33,779 nucleotides of DNA from Planctomycetota bacterium. GTDB taxonomy: Bacteria > Planctomycetota > UBA8108 > UBA1146. The translations under genes and the position numbers were made by a program. Position 1 is the first letter of the stretch. Each line of letters begins with the position of its first letter. The stretch lies in the NCBI GenBank assembly GCA_013911165.1, contig JACETR010000028.1, forward strand, positions 1 to 33,779, given 5' to 3'. This document shows positions 14,995-23,407 of this stretch, piece by piece. The notes below the pieces were generated by a model. It did no database searches and had not been told where the DNA came from. It saw only the letters and a list, made by a program, of their open reading frames with translations.

Positions 14995-16307
14995 GAGGGA
15001 CTGCGCCCCGCATGGACCTTCTCAATCACGGCCTCAATCGACAGCTCTTCCTGTGATCCCGCTTCCATATCCCTGAACTGAACCGTTCCGGCACGGGATT
15101 CCTCGACACCGATGACAGCGACGTAGGGAATGTCTGACTTCTGCGCGAATTGAAGCTGTTTTTTGACTTTGGCAGCCTTGGGATAAACGAGGGTTTCGAT
15201 CCCTGCACTCCTGAATCGTGAAGCAGCAGCAAAACTGGCAGGAGCCAGTTCATCCGAGAAGAGCACGACCAGCATTTGGGCCGGTTGCTTCTCCCCCGAG
15301 AGTAAATCAAGTTCACCCAGAGCATAGAAGAGACGATCAATTCCAAGGCTGATCCCGATGGCAGGCAAATCCTTGCCAGAGAACATGCCCACAAGATCGT
15401 CATAACGCCCGCCACTCATGACCGATCCAACCTGGGGCAGCTCATCGAGAAAAGTTTCGTAGACAAGACCCGTGTAATAGCTCAGTCCACGGGCGATAGA
15501 CGGGTCGATTTGACAACAGGAAGCAATTCCAGCGGCATCAACGATTTCGAGAATCGCCTGCATCCGGTCGATGGCCTCATTCGCCAGTTCGTCTTCTCCA
15601 AGGATGGAACGGATGTGATCGAGCACCCCTGCAGGGTCCTTCTGATCACAGAGGACCACCTCCAAAACCTTGTCCAGGCCGGATTCATCCAATCCCGGAA
15701 TTTTTGCAACCTCGGCGCGAAACTTCTCTTCACCAATTTTGTCGAGCTTGTCGAGGATTCTCAAAAAGTCTGCTTCAGTCGCACCTTCAAGGCCCACCAG
15801 TCGACAAAGAGCTGTCAAAATTCCGCGGTGATTGATCCGCAAGCGGTAGGACTCGATGCCAAATCGCTGCATGACTGCAGCACCGATGACCAGCATCTCC
15901 GCATCAGCAGCAGCACTGTCGACCCCGATCAGGTCGACATCGCATTGCATGAATTCCCGGAACCTTCCGCGAGCAGGCTTTTCGGCTCGCCAGACTGGAG
16001 CAATCTGATATCTGCGGAACGGCATGCCGATATCACCGTGCTCTGCAAGAACTCTGGCCAACGGAACGGTCAGGTCATATCGCAAAGCCACGTCACGATC
16101 CCCATTGTCGCGAAAGCGATACAACAACATTTCGCCTTCGTCCCCGTATTTGCCAGTCAGGACTTCAGCATATTCGAGAGCAGGGGTCATCAATGGAGGA
16201 TATCCATGCTGCTCAAAGACTTCTCTGACAGAAGCCAACATGCGCTCTTTTTGCAGCATTTCCCCGGGGAGATAATCCCGGAATCCCTTGAGGCACTGAA
16301 CCTTCAT
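14991..16307 (-). CDS. hisS: Histidine--tRNA ligase
   Basis: This 438-residue class II aminoacyl-tRNA synthetase charges tRNA-His. Visible motifs are KGFRDYLP at the N-terminus (motif 1 region), RYDLTVPLAR, the motif 2 arginine block RRYQIAPVWRAEKPARGRFREFMQCDVD and the histidine-A signature GLSYYTGLVYE. Motif 3 is IGISLGIDRL, and an anticodon-binding domain fills the last 100 residues. The length is typical. The ATG at 16307 is chosen because TGGAGG precedes it at five-base spacing; an in-frame start 24 bases upstream lacks one. It is the first gene of the hisS - hydrolase - E1 alpha run. Confidence 0.96.
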   Translation of the reverse strand: MKVQCLKGFRDYLPGEMLQKERMLASVREVFEQHGYPPLMTPALEYAEVLTGKYGDEGEMLLYRFRDNGDRDVALRYDLTVPLARVLAEHGDIGMPFRRYQIAPVWRAEKPARGRFREFMQCDVDLIGVDSAAADAEMLVIGAAVMQRFGIESYRLRINHRGILTALCRLVGLEGATEADFLRILDKLDKIGEEKFRAEVAKIPGLDESGLDKVLEVVLCDQKDPAGVLDHIRSILGEDELANEAIDRMQAILEIVDAAGIASCCQIDPSIARGLSYYTGLVYETFLDELPQVGSVMSGGRYDDLVGMFSGKDLPAIGISLGIDRLFYALGELDLLSGEKQPAQMLVVLFSDELAPASFAAASRFRSAGIETLVYPKAAKVKKQLQFAQKSDIPYVAVIGVEESRAGTVQFRDMEAGSQEELSIEAVIEKVHAGRSPS

Positions 16308-16331
16308 CGTTCCTCCAGATCCTATGGGCAC

Positions 16332-16360
16332 ACTATCCTGAGAAGCCCGGCCAAGGGCAA
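16332..16360 (-). promoter_or_regulatory. Candidate sigma-70 promoter of the hisS operon
   Basis: On the minus strand a TTGCCC (16360-16355) and a GATAGT (16337-16332) are separated by exactly 17 bases, each matching the consensus at four of six positions. This would start a short leader about 20 bases ahead of the hisS ATG at 16307. It is a pattern match only. Confidence 0.35.
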
Positions 16361-16441
16361 GTGGAAGCCACCCCCGGGGAGGAATTCAGGACATTATCAC
16401 GATCGCCGACACCCACAGGACTTGGAATCCGGACACGGCAC

Positions 16442-17626
16442 TCAGCGTAAAAGCCCCAGATCCTTGCCGACATCGGTAAAGACACCGATGGCATGATCGA
16501 TCTGTTCAGTGGTATGGCCCGCTGAAATCTGGACCCGGATCCGGGCTTGCCCCTTGGGTACAACCGGGTAGGAGAACCCGACGACAAAGATGCCGCGGTC
16601 GTTCATCGCTGTCGCCATTTCCATCGTCTTGCGCTCGTCACCGATCATGATCGGCACGATGGGATGGTCTCCGGCAGCGATGTCAAAGCCGGCTGCAGAC
16701 ATTCCGTCGCGGAACTGAAGGGTATTTTCACGAGACTTGCGCACCCTCTCCGGTTCTGCATCGATGAGGTCGAGGACACGGATTCCGGCGGTGACGATGG
16801 TCGGTGCCAGAGTATTGGAAAAGAGATAGGGTCTCGATCTCTGGCGAAGAATCTCGACAATTTCACGATGCCCGCTGGTGAATCCGCCACTGGCCCCACC
16901 AAGCGCCTTGCCCAGGGTACTGGTAATGATGTCGACCCGATCCTGAACACCGAAGTACTCCGGTGTGCCGCGGCCGGTTTCTCCAACAAAACCGGTGGCA
17001 TGACTGTCGTCCACGACCAGTATCGCGTCATGACGGTCACAAAGATCTGCGATATCAGCCAGTGGTGCCAAAACACCGTGCATGCTGAACGCACCATCCG
17101 TCACAACCAGTCGTGTTCTGGAGCTGGCCGATTCGGACAGGCACCTTTCCAGATCCTGCATGTCCCTGTGTTTGTATCGAAATCTTGAGGCCTTGCACAA
17201 ACGGACACCATCGATGATGGAAGCATGATTCAACTCATCAGAAATTACGGCATCCTCAGGCCCGAGAATCGTCTCGAAAAGACCTGCATTGGCGTCAAAG
17301 CAGGAGGTGTAAAGGATCGTATCCTCGGTCCCGAGGAATCTGGAGATTCGCTCCTCCAACTGTTTGTGAATATCCTGGGTCCCGCAAATAAACCTTACAG
17401 AACTCAGGCCGAATCCATGGGAATCAAGGGCTTCTCTTGCCGCTCCGACGATTTCGGGATGACTCGAAAGCCCCAGATAATTGTTTGCACAAAAGTTCAG
17501 GGCTTCGCCCTCTGCTGTGGCAATCTGTGATCCCTGGGGGGAAGTGATGACTCTTTCGCGCTTCCAAAGGCCTGCTTCTTCAATCGATTGCAGTTCTTCG
17601 ACAAAACGGTCTCTTGCAGAAAACAT
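16442..17626 (-). CDS. kbl: Glycine C-acetyltransferase (2-amino-3-ketobutyrate CoA ligase)
   Basis: Kbl is a PLP enzyme that cleaves 2-amino-3-ketobutyrate with CoA to glycine and acetyl-CoA, the second step of threonine breakdown. The 394-residue protein has the family landmarks NFCANNYLGLSSHP (44-57), SVRFICGTQ (76-84), the PLP-contacting VDDSHATGF (205-213) and the Schiff-base lysine K240 in STLGKALGG. VTDGAFSMHG replaces the usual VFSMDG, a conservative variation. The length is typical. It lies 87 bases downstream of tdh on the same strand, so the two form a threonine-to-glycine operon. This removes the unstable intermediate that Tdh releases. Confidence 0.95.
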   Translation of the reverse strand: MFSARDRFVEELQSIEEAGLWKRERVITSPQGSQIATAEGEALNFCANNYLGLSSHPEIVGAAREALDSHGFGLSSVRFICGTQDIHKQLEERISRFLGTEDTILYTSCFDANAGLFETILGPEDAVISDELNHASIIDGVRLCKASRFRYKHRDMQDLERCLSESASSRTRLVVTDGAFSMHGVLAPLADIADLCDRHDAILVVDDSHATGFVGETGRGTPEYFGVQDRVDIITSTLGKALGGASGGFTSGHREIVEILRQRSRPYLFSNTLAPTIVTAGIRVLDLIDAEPERVRKSRENTLQFRDGMSAAGFDIAAGDHPIVPIMIGDERKTMEMATAMNDRGIFVVGFSYPVVPKGQARIRVQISAGHTTEQIDHAIGVFTDVGKDLGLLR

Positions 17627-17713
17627 CTGTCACTCTCTTCCTTCCCTAACCCTTACAAGGCCGGGACACTCTTTCACATCATTCCGTGAGCGTCGTCATT
17701 AACCTCGGGTGAC

Positions 17714-18763
17714 TCAAACCCCTTCACCGGGGAACATCACCACTTTTCCGCACTGGCCCTCACGAATCAAATCGAAGGCGGTCTCATAATCCTCGAGGGC
17801 AATCTTGTGCGTCACAATCGGAGAGAGATCCAGTCCCTCTTCGAGGAGTCGATTCATGTCTTTCCAGGTATCCCAAACCTTGCGCCCAATGATCCCCTGC
17901 AGTCGGGAACCCTTGAAAATCACATCTCTGGCGAGGTCGACGGAAACCCGATCGGAAGGCACTCCAAAGAATCGGAAGTCGCCTCCCCGGGCCAAACAAC
18001 GAAGGCCATCCTCGATGGCCTTGTCATTGCCAGACATTTCAAAGACCACGTCGGCACCCTTGCCATCCGTTTTTTTCATGTAGGCGTCAACAAGGTCCAC
18101 TTCCATCGGGTTCCACGCTTCATCCGCACCCAATTCTCTGGCCAGATCCAGACGGTAAGACTGAACATCCACAGCGGTCACGGAGCGCGCTCCACACTTT
18201 CGGGCGATGGCCATGCTGAAAAGTCCTGTGGGGCCACAGCCCGTGACAAGAACATCCTTGCCGGAAACACTTCCAGACATCGCTACATGAACCGAATTGC
18301 CCAGAGGTTCCTGGAGCGTGGCAATTTCAACGGGCAAACCCTCGGGGGACTTCCACACACAGCGCTCCGGCATGACGATCTGTTCTGCAAAGCAGCCGTC
18401 TCTCTGGACGCCAATAATTTTTTCATTCTCACAAATGTGAGCTTGACCCTCGGTGCAGTGACGACAGGTTCCACAGAACACATGGGATTCTGCAGCAACC
18501 TTGTCCCCCACTTTGAATCCACTGACCGCTGATCCGACTTCGATGACTTCTCCACAAAACTCATGGCCCACAATCAGTGGCTGGGAAACCTTGGATTGTG
18601 CCCACCGATCCCAATTGTAAATGTGCAGATCAGTTCCACAGACGGAGGTCGCTTCCACACGGATGCGGACATCTCCCGACTCCATCGTGGGGACAGGACG
18701 TTCTTCCAATCGCAACCCTGGCTCAGGACCGGGTTTGACCAGAGCTTTCATCATTTCGCTCAT
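17714..18763 (-). CDS. tdh: L-threonine 3-dehydrogenase
   Basis: Tdh is a zinc-dependent medium-chain dehydrogenase that oxidises L-threonine to 2-amino-3-ketobutyrate with NAD. The 349-residue protein carries the catalytic zinc site C42, H67 and E68 (SVCGTDLHIYNWD, GHEFCG). The structural zinc cysteines are C97, C100, C103 and C111, and the Rossmann loop is GCGPTG at 175-180. ATLQEPLGNSVHV and GRKVWDTW are strongly Tdh-like. The ATG at 18763 follows an AGAGG ribosome site with nine-base spacing. A 10-base palindrome (18765-18774) lies over the ribosome-site region. Kbl is encoded immediately downstream, which supports the substrate call. Confidence 0.95.
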   Translation of the reverse strand: MSEMMKALVKPGPEPGLRLEERPVPTMESGDVRIRVEATSVCGTDLHIYNWDRWAQSKVSQPLIVGHEFCGEVIEVGSAVSGFKVGDKVAAESHVFCGTCRHCTEGQAHICENEKIIGVQRDGCFAEQIVMPERCVWKSPEGLPVEIATLQEPLGNSVHVAMSGSVSGKDVLVTGCGPTGLFSMAIARKCGARSVTAVDVQSYRLDLARELGADEAWNPMEVDLVDAYMKKTDGKGADVVFEMSGNDKAIEDGLRCLARGGDFRFFGVPSDRVSVDLARDVIFKGSRLQGIIGRKVWDTWKDMNRLLEEGLDLSPIVTHKIALEDYETAFDLIREGQCGKVVMFPGEGV

Positions 18764-19164
18764 CGGTGATCACCTCTGATTTCACAGGGCATGCCCGTGG
18801 ATTTCATCTTTCTCAATTGACCCGTCCCGGTGTGGGGTCTGGGGGGATTTCGCCAAACCGAACGGGGACGTATCGCTCTTAGCCCTGATGTTAGCGTTTC
18901 GACCAGATCACTGAAAGCGATACAAAGCTCTCCCATCGCCCAACGTGGCCCTTTCCCGCACAGATTTCCGCCCAAAATTAGCTCCAACAACCCACTGACG
19001 ATCTTGCCCCTACCTGAATTCATGGTTCAAATACAGGTTATAGGATTCGATCGTTATGTTTCCGCCGCTACAGCGGTCGAAATCGGGATCTCCCGATTTG
19101 TATTTTTCCGGGTAACCAACCTTCCCGGATTTCTCATATGACCTCTTAAAGGTCAGGAGCTGTC
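18764..19164. other. 401-base intergenic region with clustered inverted repeats
   Basis: This is the divergent region between tdh (minus) and the secreted cohesin-like protein gene (plus). I see no convincing gene in it; two short open frames have no ribosome site or recognisable product. Near tdh are two palindromes, at 18765-18774 and 18787-18796, possible operators. Near the plus-strand gene are four inverted repeats within about 90 bases: CCGCT/AGCGG at 19065-19076, a nine-base-arm hairpin at 19080-19099 followed by a T-rich run, TCCGGG/CCCGGA at 19107-19129, and GACCT/AGGTC at 19141-19155, which abuts the AGGAG ribosome site. I could not match this to any known riboswitch. Confidence 0.5.
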
Positions 19165-20502
19165 ATGAGTTTTCGAGTGCTCTTTGCTTTCATTCTCACA
19201 TCAGTGATCACGGGATCTGTCCACGGACAGTATTCACTGGACGTCACGGACATTGTTTCCACAGCCGGAAGCAATACTCAGGTTTCCGTCAATATCGACA
19301 ACGCAGCACCCGTACTTGGGTTTTCCTTTGGAGTCACCCACGACGGATCTGTCTTGACTCCATTGGGGATTGATCAGGGAGCTATTACCTCGCAGCTCAA
19401 TGGTGGTATCGGTGCTGAATACTTTTTTGAAGATCTTGCCCCGGCCAACGGTCCAGGAGTGATCCTCGCATGCATCACCACGTTCGGTGGATCTTTGGAT
19501 TCGATTCCAGTCGGTTCTGGTCAGGAAGTGGCAGTGCTCAACTATTCTGTGAGTGCTACTGCCAATCCCGGAACGAGTACTCCGTTGACTCCGGTAACCA
19601 CACTGGGCAACCCACCGACCAACATCGTCTTCACCGTCGGTGGAGTCAGTGTCTTCCCCACTACCACCGGTGGAAACATCAACATCGCGGTGCCCGCTCC
19701 GTCCACTCCGGTCGTCAGCAATGCCGATGTCTGCACCTGTAACGCCATGATTTCATGGAGCAACAATGCCAACTATGACAGCATTGAAATCAGAGTCGCT
19801 GGAGCACTGGTTCAGACCCTGAGCGGGACGGCGACCACAGCGATGGTGACACTCCCTCTCTCCAGTGATTCCATCTGCATCAGGGGTGTGGCTAACGGTA
19901 CAGCCTCTGCAGATGCCTGTGTTGTCGACAGCTGCCCGGTCTTCACTCCACCTGCTCCGATTGCTAGTCTGGTCTGTGAATTGACCTCGAACGTTCCTGG
20001 AACAGGTTGTGAATACCTGTTGAGCTGGACTGGCCCTGGCCCCTACTCTGCGATCAATGTCTCGATTGACGGAGTGCTCGTGGCCACACTTGCAGGCAAT
20101 GCCACCAGCAACAGTGGTTCTCTGCCCTTCTCCCCCGCAGGAGCAAACTTCACTGTCGAAGCTGTGGATATCTGCGGTGGCTCAGTCAACACACTCACCT
20201 GCTCCCTCCTTTGTGAAGAGGGACCGACCTTCGTGCGTGGAGACTGTAATAGCGACGGAAACAACAACATCGCTGACGTCGTCGCCGCACTCAGTTTCCT
20301 CTTTGGTGGAGCTGGCACTCCCCTCTGTGGTGATGCCTGTGATCTGAATGATGATGGATCCTTTGACATCAGTGACCCGGTCTTCCTCCTGAGCAACCTG
20401 TTCAGTAACGGAAACAATCCCCCAGCCCCCTACCCGGACTGTGGTCTTGACCCCACCGACACCGATGCCATCGATTGTGCCAACTTCCCGGCCTGCCCCT
20501 GA
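19165..20502 (+). CDS. Secreted cohesin-like / two Ig-like / dockerin-like protein
   Basis: This 445-residue exported protein has a signal peptide (residues 1-21, probable cut near SVHG-QYS). Residues 24-175 are rich in beta-strands and resemble a cohesin domain (DIVSTAGSNTQVSVNIDN, then LGFSFGVTHDGSVL). Two Cys-containing fibronectin/Ig-like repeats follow at about 178-257 and 263-350. Each has a central SW, (S/N)-V/I-x-I-D/R and VAT/TLSG pattern, which indicates an internal duplication. The C-terminal 90 residues form a paired EF-hand dockerin-like module: GDCNSDGNNNIADV (359-372) and CDLNDDGSFDISDP (392-405), with Asp/Asn at calcium-ligand positions. AGGAG lies five bases before the ATG. 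Paired EF-hand modules of this kind occur in many secreted Planctomycetota proteins. The role is likely cell-surface adhesion or assembly; no enzyme domain is present. Confidence 0.85.
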   Translation: MSFRVLFAFILTSVITGSVHGQYSLDVTDIVSTAGSNTQVSVNIDNAAPVLGFSFGVTHDGSVLTPLGIDQGAITSQLNGGIGAEYFFEDLAPANGPGVILACITTFGGSLDSIPVGSGQEVAVLNYSVSATANPGTSTPLTPVTTLGNPPTNIVFTVGGVSVFPTTTGGNINIAVPAPSTPVVSNADVCTCNAMISWSNNANYDSIEIRVAGALVQTLSGTATTAMVTLPLSSDSICIRGVANGTASADACVVDSCPVFTPPAPIASLVCELTSNVPGTGCEYLLSWTGPGPYSAINVSIDGVLVATLAGNATSNSGSLPFSPAGANFTVEAVDICGGSVNTLTCSLLCEEGPTFVRGDCNSDGNNNIADVVAALSFLFGGAGTPLCGDACDLNDDGSFDISDPVFLLSNLFSNGNNPPAPYPDCGLDPTDTDAIDCANFPACP

Positions 20503-20527
20503 ATTGGCCGATTTGGGAATACTTGGT

Positions 20528-20568
20528 AAAGAACCCGTGGATCCACCGGATCCACGGGTTCTTTTTTT
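20528..20568 (+). terminator. Strong intrinsic terminator
   Basis: A perfect 17-base stem (20528-20544 pairing with 20548-20564) with a three-base ACC loop is followed by a run of T on the plus strand. It lies 25 bases beyond the stop of the cohesin-like/dockerin-like gene and separates it from pyruvate kinase. The arms contain a GGATCC palindrome, and A residues on the left arm mirror the T run, so the stem could also work in the opposite direction, although no minus-strand gene ends here. Confidence 0.95.
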
Positions 20569-20619
20569 AGTTGGTGAGGTTCCCTTTACACTTGAGGGCA
20601 CAATCTGGAAACTTGAGTC

Positions 20620-22098
20620 ATGACACATACACCACAACCACTCAGGCAGACGAAGATCGTCGCCACTCTGGGCCCTGCCTCCTCCAATCCGGAGATCCTC
20701 GCGAGAATGATGGAATCGGGGCTCGACGTCATCAGAATCAACGCCTCCCATGGAGCCCACGATCGTGACCGACAAACGATGACGCTGGTTCGTGAAGTCT
20801 CTCAAAAAGTGGGCAAACCGGTGGGGATTCTCTACGATCTTCAGGGGCCCAAAATCAGAGTCTCTGATTTTTCAGGTGACCCGATCGCTGTCGAGTCCGG
20901 GGCCGAGGTCGCCTTTGCGGTCAATCGTGAACCCGAAGCGGGTGAGATAGGCAGTGACTACGATCTTCTCGATCAGGATCTCAAGGTTGGAGAACCGATC
21001 CTCATCGATGATGGCAATATCGCCCTTGAGACGATTCGCGTGGAATCAGGGTTGGTCATCGCCAGAGCTCTCAACTCTGGGCTGATTCATCCGCGCAAGG
21101 GAATCAACCTCCCGGAGACCAAAGTCTCGGCTCCTGCGATCACTGACAAGGATCAGGAAGACGTTCTTTTCGCAGTCAAAGAAAAAGTCGACTTCCTGGC
21201 ACTCTCATTTGTTCGAAAACAACAGGACGTCCAAAAACTTCATGACATTCTCAATGGTGAGGGAGTACAGATCCCCATCATTTCGAAAATTGAGAAACCG
21301 GCAGCGGTGACCAATCTCCATGAGATCTTGCAGAAGTCCTGGGGAACGATGGTCGCACGTGGCGATTTGGGTGTGGAGATTCCTCCCCAACAGGTCCCGG
21401 TCTTTCAAAAGCAGATCATCGCTGAAGGTTTGCGGTTGGGTAAACCCACCATTACTGCGACACAAATGCTCGACAGCATGACCTACAATCCCCGACCGAC
21501 ACGGGCAGAGGCCAGCGACGTCGCCAATGCGGTCCTTGACGGCACGGACGCCGTCATGCTGTCTTCAGAAACAGCCATTGGCCAATATCCAGTGGAGTCC
21601 GTACAGATGATGGCAGACGTGATCTCTTACACGGAAAACAACTCGGGAAGAATGACCCAGCGCAGACGTCGGGAGCGTTCGGTTGACTCGACACCTGAAG
21701 CAGTCACTGACGCAGGATGCCAGTTGGCCCATCACGTCAATGCCCATGCTCTGGTGGCCTTCACCCAGTCAGGTTCCACTGCACTGCTGGCATCAAGAAG
21801 AAGGCCGGAACGCCCGATCATGGCGTTCACCACCCATCCAGAGGTACGAAACAGACTGAGCCTCGTATGGGGAGTCAGACCCTATAAGATCCGCCCTGCG
21901 ACCTCCACCGATGAATTGATCGAGATCCTCGACAGGACTCTGCAAGAAGACGGGCTCGCAGTCTCCGGTGACAAACTGGTTCTTCTTATGGGTGCCCCCA
22001 CTCACAAAATGGGCAGAACCAACCTGATGCTTGTTTACAGAGTTGGATCCTGGCCGGGACTGGAAACCGGCTACTCCACTGAGGATGAGGATGAGTGA
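20620..22098 (+). CDS. pyk: Pyruvate kinase
   Basis: This 492-residue glycolytic enzyme converts phosphoenolpyruvate and ADP to pyruvate and ATP. Family blocks are KIVATLGPAS (12-21), IRINASHG (38-45), DLQGPKIRV and the catalytic lysine region SKIEKP. MVARGDLGVEIPPQQVP and ATQMLDSMTYNPRPTRAEASDVANAVLDGTDAVMLSSETA also match. The potassium-site stretch has Ala where Phe is usual (RINASHG), which is tolerated in some members. The tail ends in an acidic TEDEDE. Only a weak GGAA-type ribosome site precedes the ATG. The last 28 bases overlap the end of the opposite-strand DUF72 gene. Confidence 0.96.
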   Translation: MTHTPQPLRQTKIVATLGPASSNPEILARMMESGLDVIRINASHGAHDRDRQTMTLVREVSQKVGKPVGILYDLQGPKIRVSDFSGDPIAVESGAEVAFAVNREPEAGEIGSDYDLLDQDLKVGEPILIDDGNIALETIRVESGLVIARALNSGLIHPRKGINLPETKVSAPAITDKDQEDVLFAVKEKVDFLALSFVRKQQDVQKLHDILNGEGVQIPIISKIEKPAAVTNLHEILQKSWGTMVARGDLGVEIPPQQVPVFQKQIIAEGLRLGKPTITATQMLDSMTYNPRPTRAEASDVANAVLDGTDAVMLSSETAIGQYPVESVQMMADVISYTENNSGRMTQRRRRERSVDSTPEAVTDAGCQLAHHVNAHALVAFTQSGSTALLASRRRPERPIMAFTTHPEVRNRLSLVWGVRPYKIRPATSTDELIEILDRTLQEDGLAVSGDKLVLLMGAPTHKMGRTNLMLVYRVGSWPGLETGYSTEDEDE

Positions 22099-22904
22099 TC
22101 GGACGACCACAGGGTGCGAAAGTCTTCCAGTGTCGCTGGTGCATGACCCGCGTAGTGATTGTTGAAGAATCCGAAAACGTCACCTCCGCTGGCCCTGAAT
22201 GATTTCATGATTTGTATCCAGGGTTGCAGTCGTTCTCTGGGATCCAACACTTGCTGATCCCAGGTCTGGGTCAGTGCTTCCGTTTCCTTTCGGTCACCCA
22301 AAAACCGGAAATACCCATTCTGTCCTCGCGGCGGACCCAGCCTCTCGACCCATTCCTGCGCCGGCGGCATCCAACCCTGATCGACCCATGCGAGAGACGC
22401 TCCACAGCCCTCTACCACATCGACCAGATTTGAATGAATCCAGGTCGGATTGCGAACTTCCACCACCAATGAAACCTCACGGGTAAAGTGAGGCAAAAAC
22501 TGTTCAAGACGCTTCAGAAAGGGCGCAGGTCCCGAAAAGGTGTTTCGGTTGAAATACGGAAACTGCAAGAGCAAGGGGCCCAACTTCTCCCCCAACCACT
22601 GCATCGTTTCCACGAAGATCTCCATCGATTCCCTCGCCTCGACCAGAACTCTCTCATGGGTGATCTCTCGGGGAACCTTGGCTGTAAACAGGAATTGATC
22701 CGGAGTTCGTGTACGCCAATTCTTGACCGTCGAATCCCGGGGGGTGGCGTAGTAGGTCGAATCAATTTCTACTGTGTCATAACGCAGTGAGTAATGTTTG
22801 AGGAAATCGGCTGGGGCGGTTTCTTCGGGATAGAAGGACCCGACCCAACTTTTCTCGGACCAGGAGGAGGTTCCCATGCGAACCCCGGAATCTCCTTCAA
22901 ACAT
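22071..22904 (-). CDS. DUF72 family protein
   Basis: This 277-residue protein has the TIM-barrel-like DUF72 architecture: RMGTSSWSEKSWVGSFYP near the N-terminus (9-26), YDTVEIDSTYYATP (42-55), FLFTAKVPREITH (71-83), a LLLQFPYF strand, VVEVRNPTW and a terminal GFFNNHYAGHAPATLEDF. The biochemical role of the family is not established. It ends in a poly-Ser tail (SSSSSVE) encoded on the strand opposite the acidic tail of pyruvate kinase. The ATG at 22904 is favoured by AGGAGGGG upstream; an earlier in-frame start adds 34 residues and has no ribosome site. Confidence 0.9.
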   Translation of the reverse strand: MFEGDSGVRMGTSSWSEKSWVGSFYPEETAPADFLKHYSLRYDTVEIDSTYYATPRDSTVKNWRTRTPDQFLFTAKVPREITHERVLVEARESMEIFVETMQWLGEKLGPLLLQFPYFNRNTFSGPAPFLKRLEQFLPHFTREVSLVVEVRNPTWIHSNLVDVVEGCGASLAWVDQGWMPPAQEWVERLGPPRGQNGYFRFLGDRKETEALTQTWDQQVLDPRERLQPWIQIMKSFRASGGDVFGFFNNHYAGHAPATLEDFRTLWSSDHSSSSSVE

Positions 22905-22969
22905 TGAACCCCTCCTACAATCCCTCATTGCGATCAGTCCATGGCTCTCCCGAAGAAAGGGATCTCCCG

Positions 22970-23362
22970 ATGGATCAAGATTCGTTACAGAAAAAAATGC
23001 ATGCACTGGAACAAATGCGACGGGTAGAAACCCGAATCACGGAGGGCTCACTCCCCCTGATTCGTCATATCATTCATGAACTTGAAAACGAATTCCACTC
23101 ACCGGTAGCTGATTCGGATCAACTCATCCTGCACCGGGGTGAACTCTGGTGGGAGGATCTGGACCCGCTGTTCAGTTCAGAAGACCCTCGCTGCTTCCCC
23201 GTAGTCAGGGATTTTCTTGCTCAAAGAGCGATTCAGATTCCCCTGACGCACTTCAAGAACCGTTCGACCTTTGAAGGAAGATCCTGGGTGGACCTGATCA
23301 AACCAATTCGGGAACAGGTTCAGAAACGAATGCAACTTCGTCACATCGCCGGCACTCCATGA
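22970..23362 (+). CDS. Small protein of unknown function (130 aa)
   Basis: This 130-residue hydrophilic cytoplasmic protein is not recognised. It begins with a predicted helical stretch (QKKMHALEQMRRVETRITEG) and contains an acidic, Trp-rich middle (GELWWEDLDPLFSSEDP). There are no membrane segments or signal peptide. The ATG at 22970 has AAAGGGA seven bases upstream; the frame is open further back to 22904. It starts 65 bases from the divergent DUF72 gene, so they probably share a promoter region. A hairpin spans its stop codon (23351-23367). Coding bias and a plausible ribosome site support it as real, but homology is unseen. Confidence 0.6.
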   Translation: MDQDSLQKKMHALEQMRRVETRITEGSLPLIRHIIHELENEFHSPVADSDQLILHRGELWWEDLDPLFSSEDPRCFPVVRDFLAQRAIQIPLTHFKNRSTFEGRSWVDLIKPIREQVQKRMQLRHIAGTP

Positions 23363-23367
23363 GTGCC
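23351..23367 (+). terminator. Hairpin across the stop codon of the 130-residue gene
   Basis: Arms GGCACTC (23351-23357) and GAGTGCC (23361-23367) are perfect over seven bases with a three-base CAT loop, and the TGA stop (23360-23362) lies at the loop edge. No T run follows, so termination strength is doubtful. It could instead stabilise the message end or act on the converging aconitase-family transcript. Confidence 0.4.
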
Positions 23368-23407
23368 AGCCGCCCCATGAAGAAAACAGACAGGCTATCG
23401 CCCGTCA

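Noticed and set aside
15510..16496. A 328-codon plus-strand open frame opposite hisS
   Set aside because: It is a shadow of hisS coding constraint and runs through the hisS promoter region.
17807..18532. Plus-strand open frame opposite tdh
   Set aside because: Tdh is complete with all zinc ligands, and the antisense product has no recognisable features.
18830..19141. Possible small gene in the tdh upstream region
   Set aside because: It has no ribosome site, crosses several inverted repeats and has no recognisable product.
18764..19164. Glycine riboswitch or other known riboswitch near the threonine/glycine operon
   Set aside because: I could not find the conserved core sequences of a glycine, SAM or c-di-GMP riboswitch on either strand.
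20528..20568. Inverted repeat as an integration or attachment site
   Set aside because: The stem is followed by a T run directly after a stop codon and no integrase is nearby, so an intrinsic terminator explains it.
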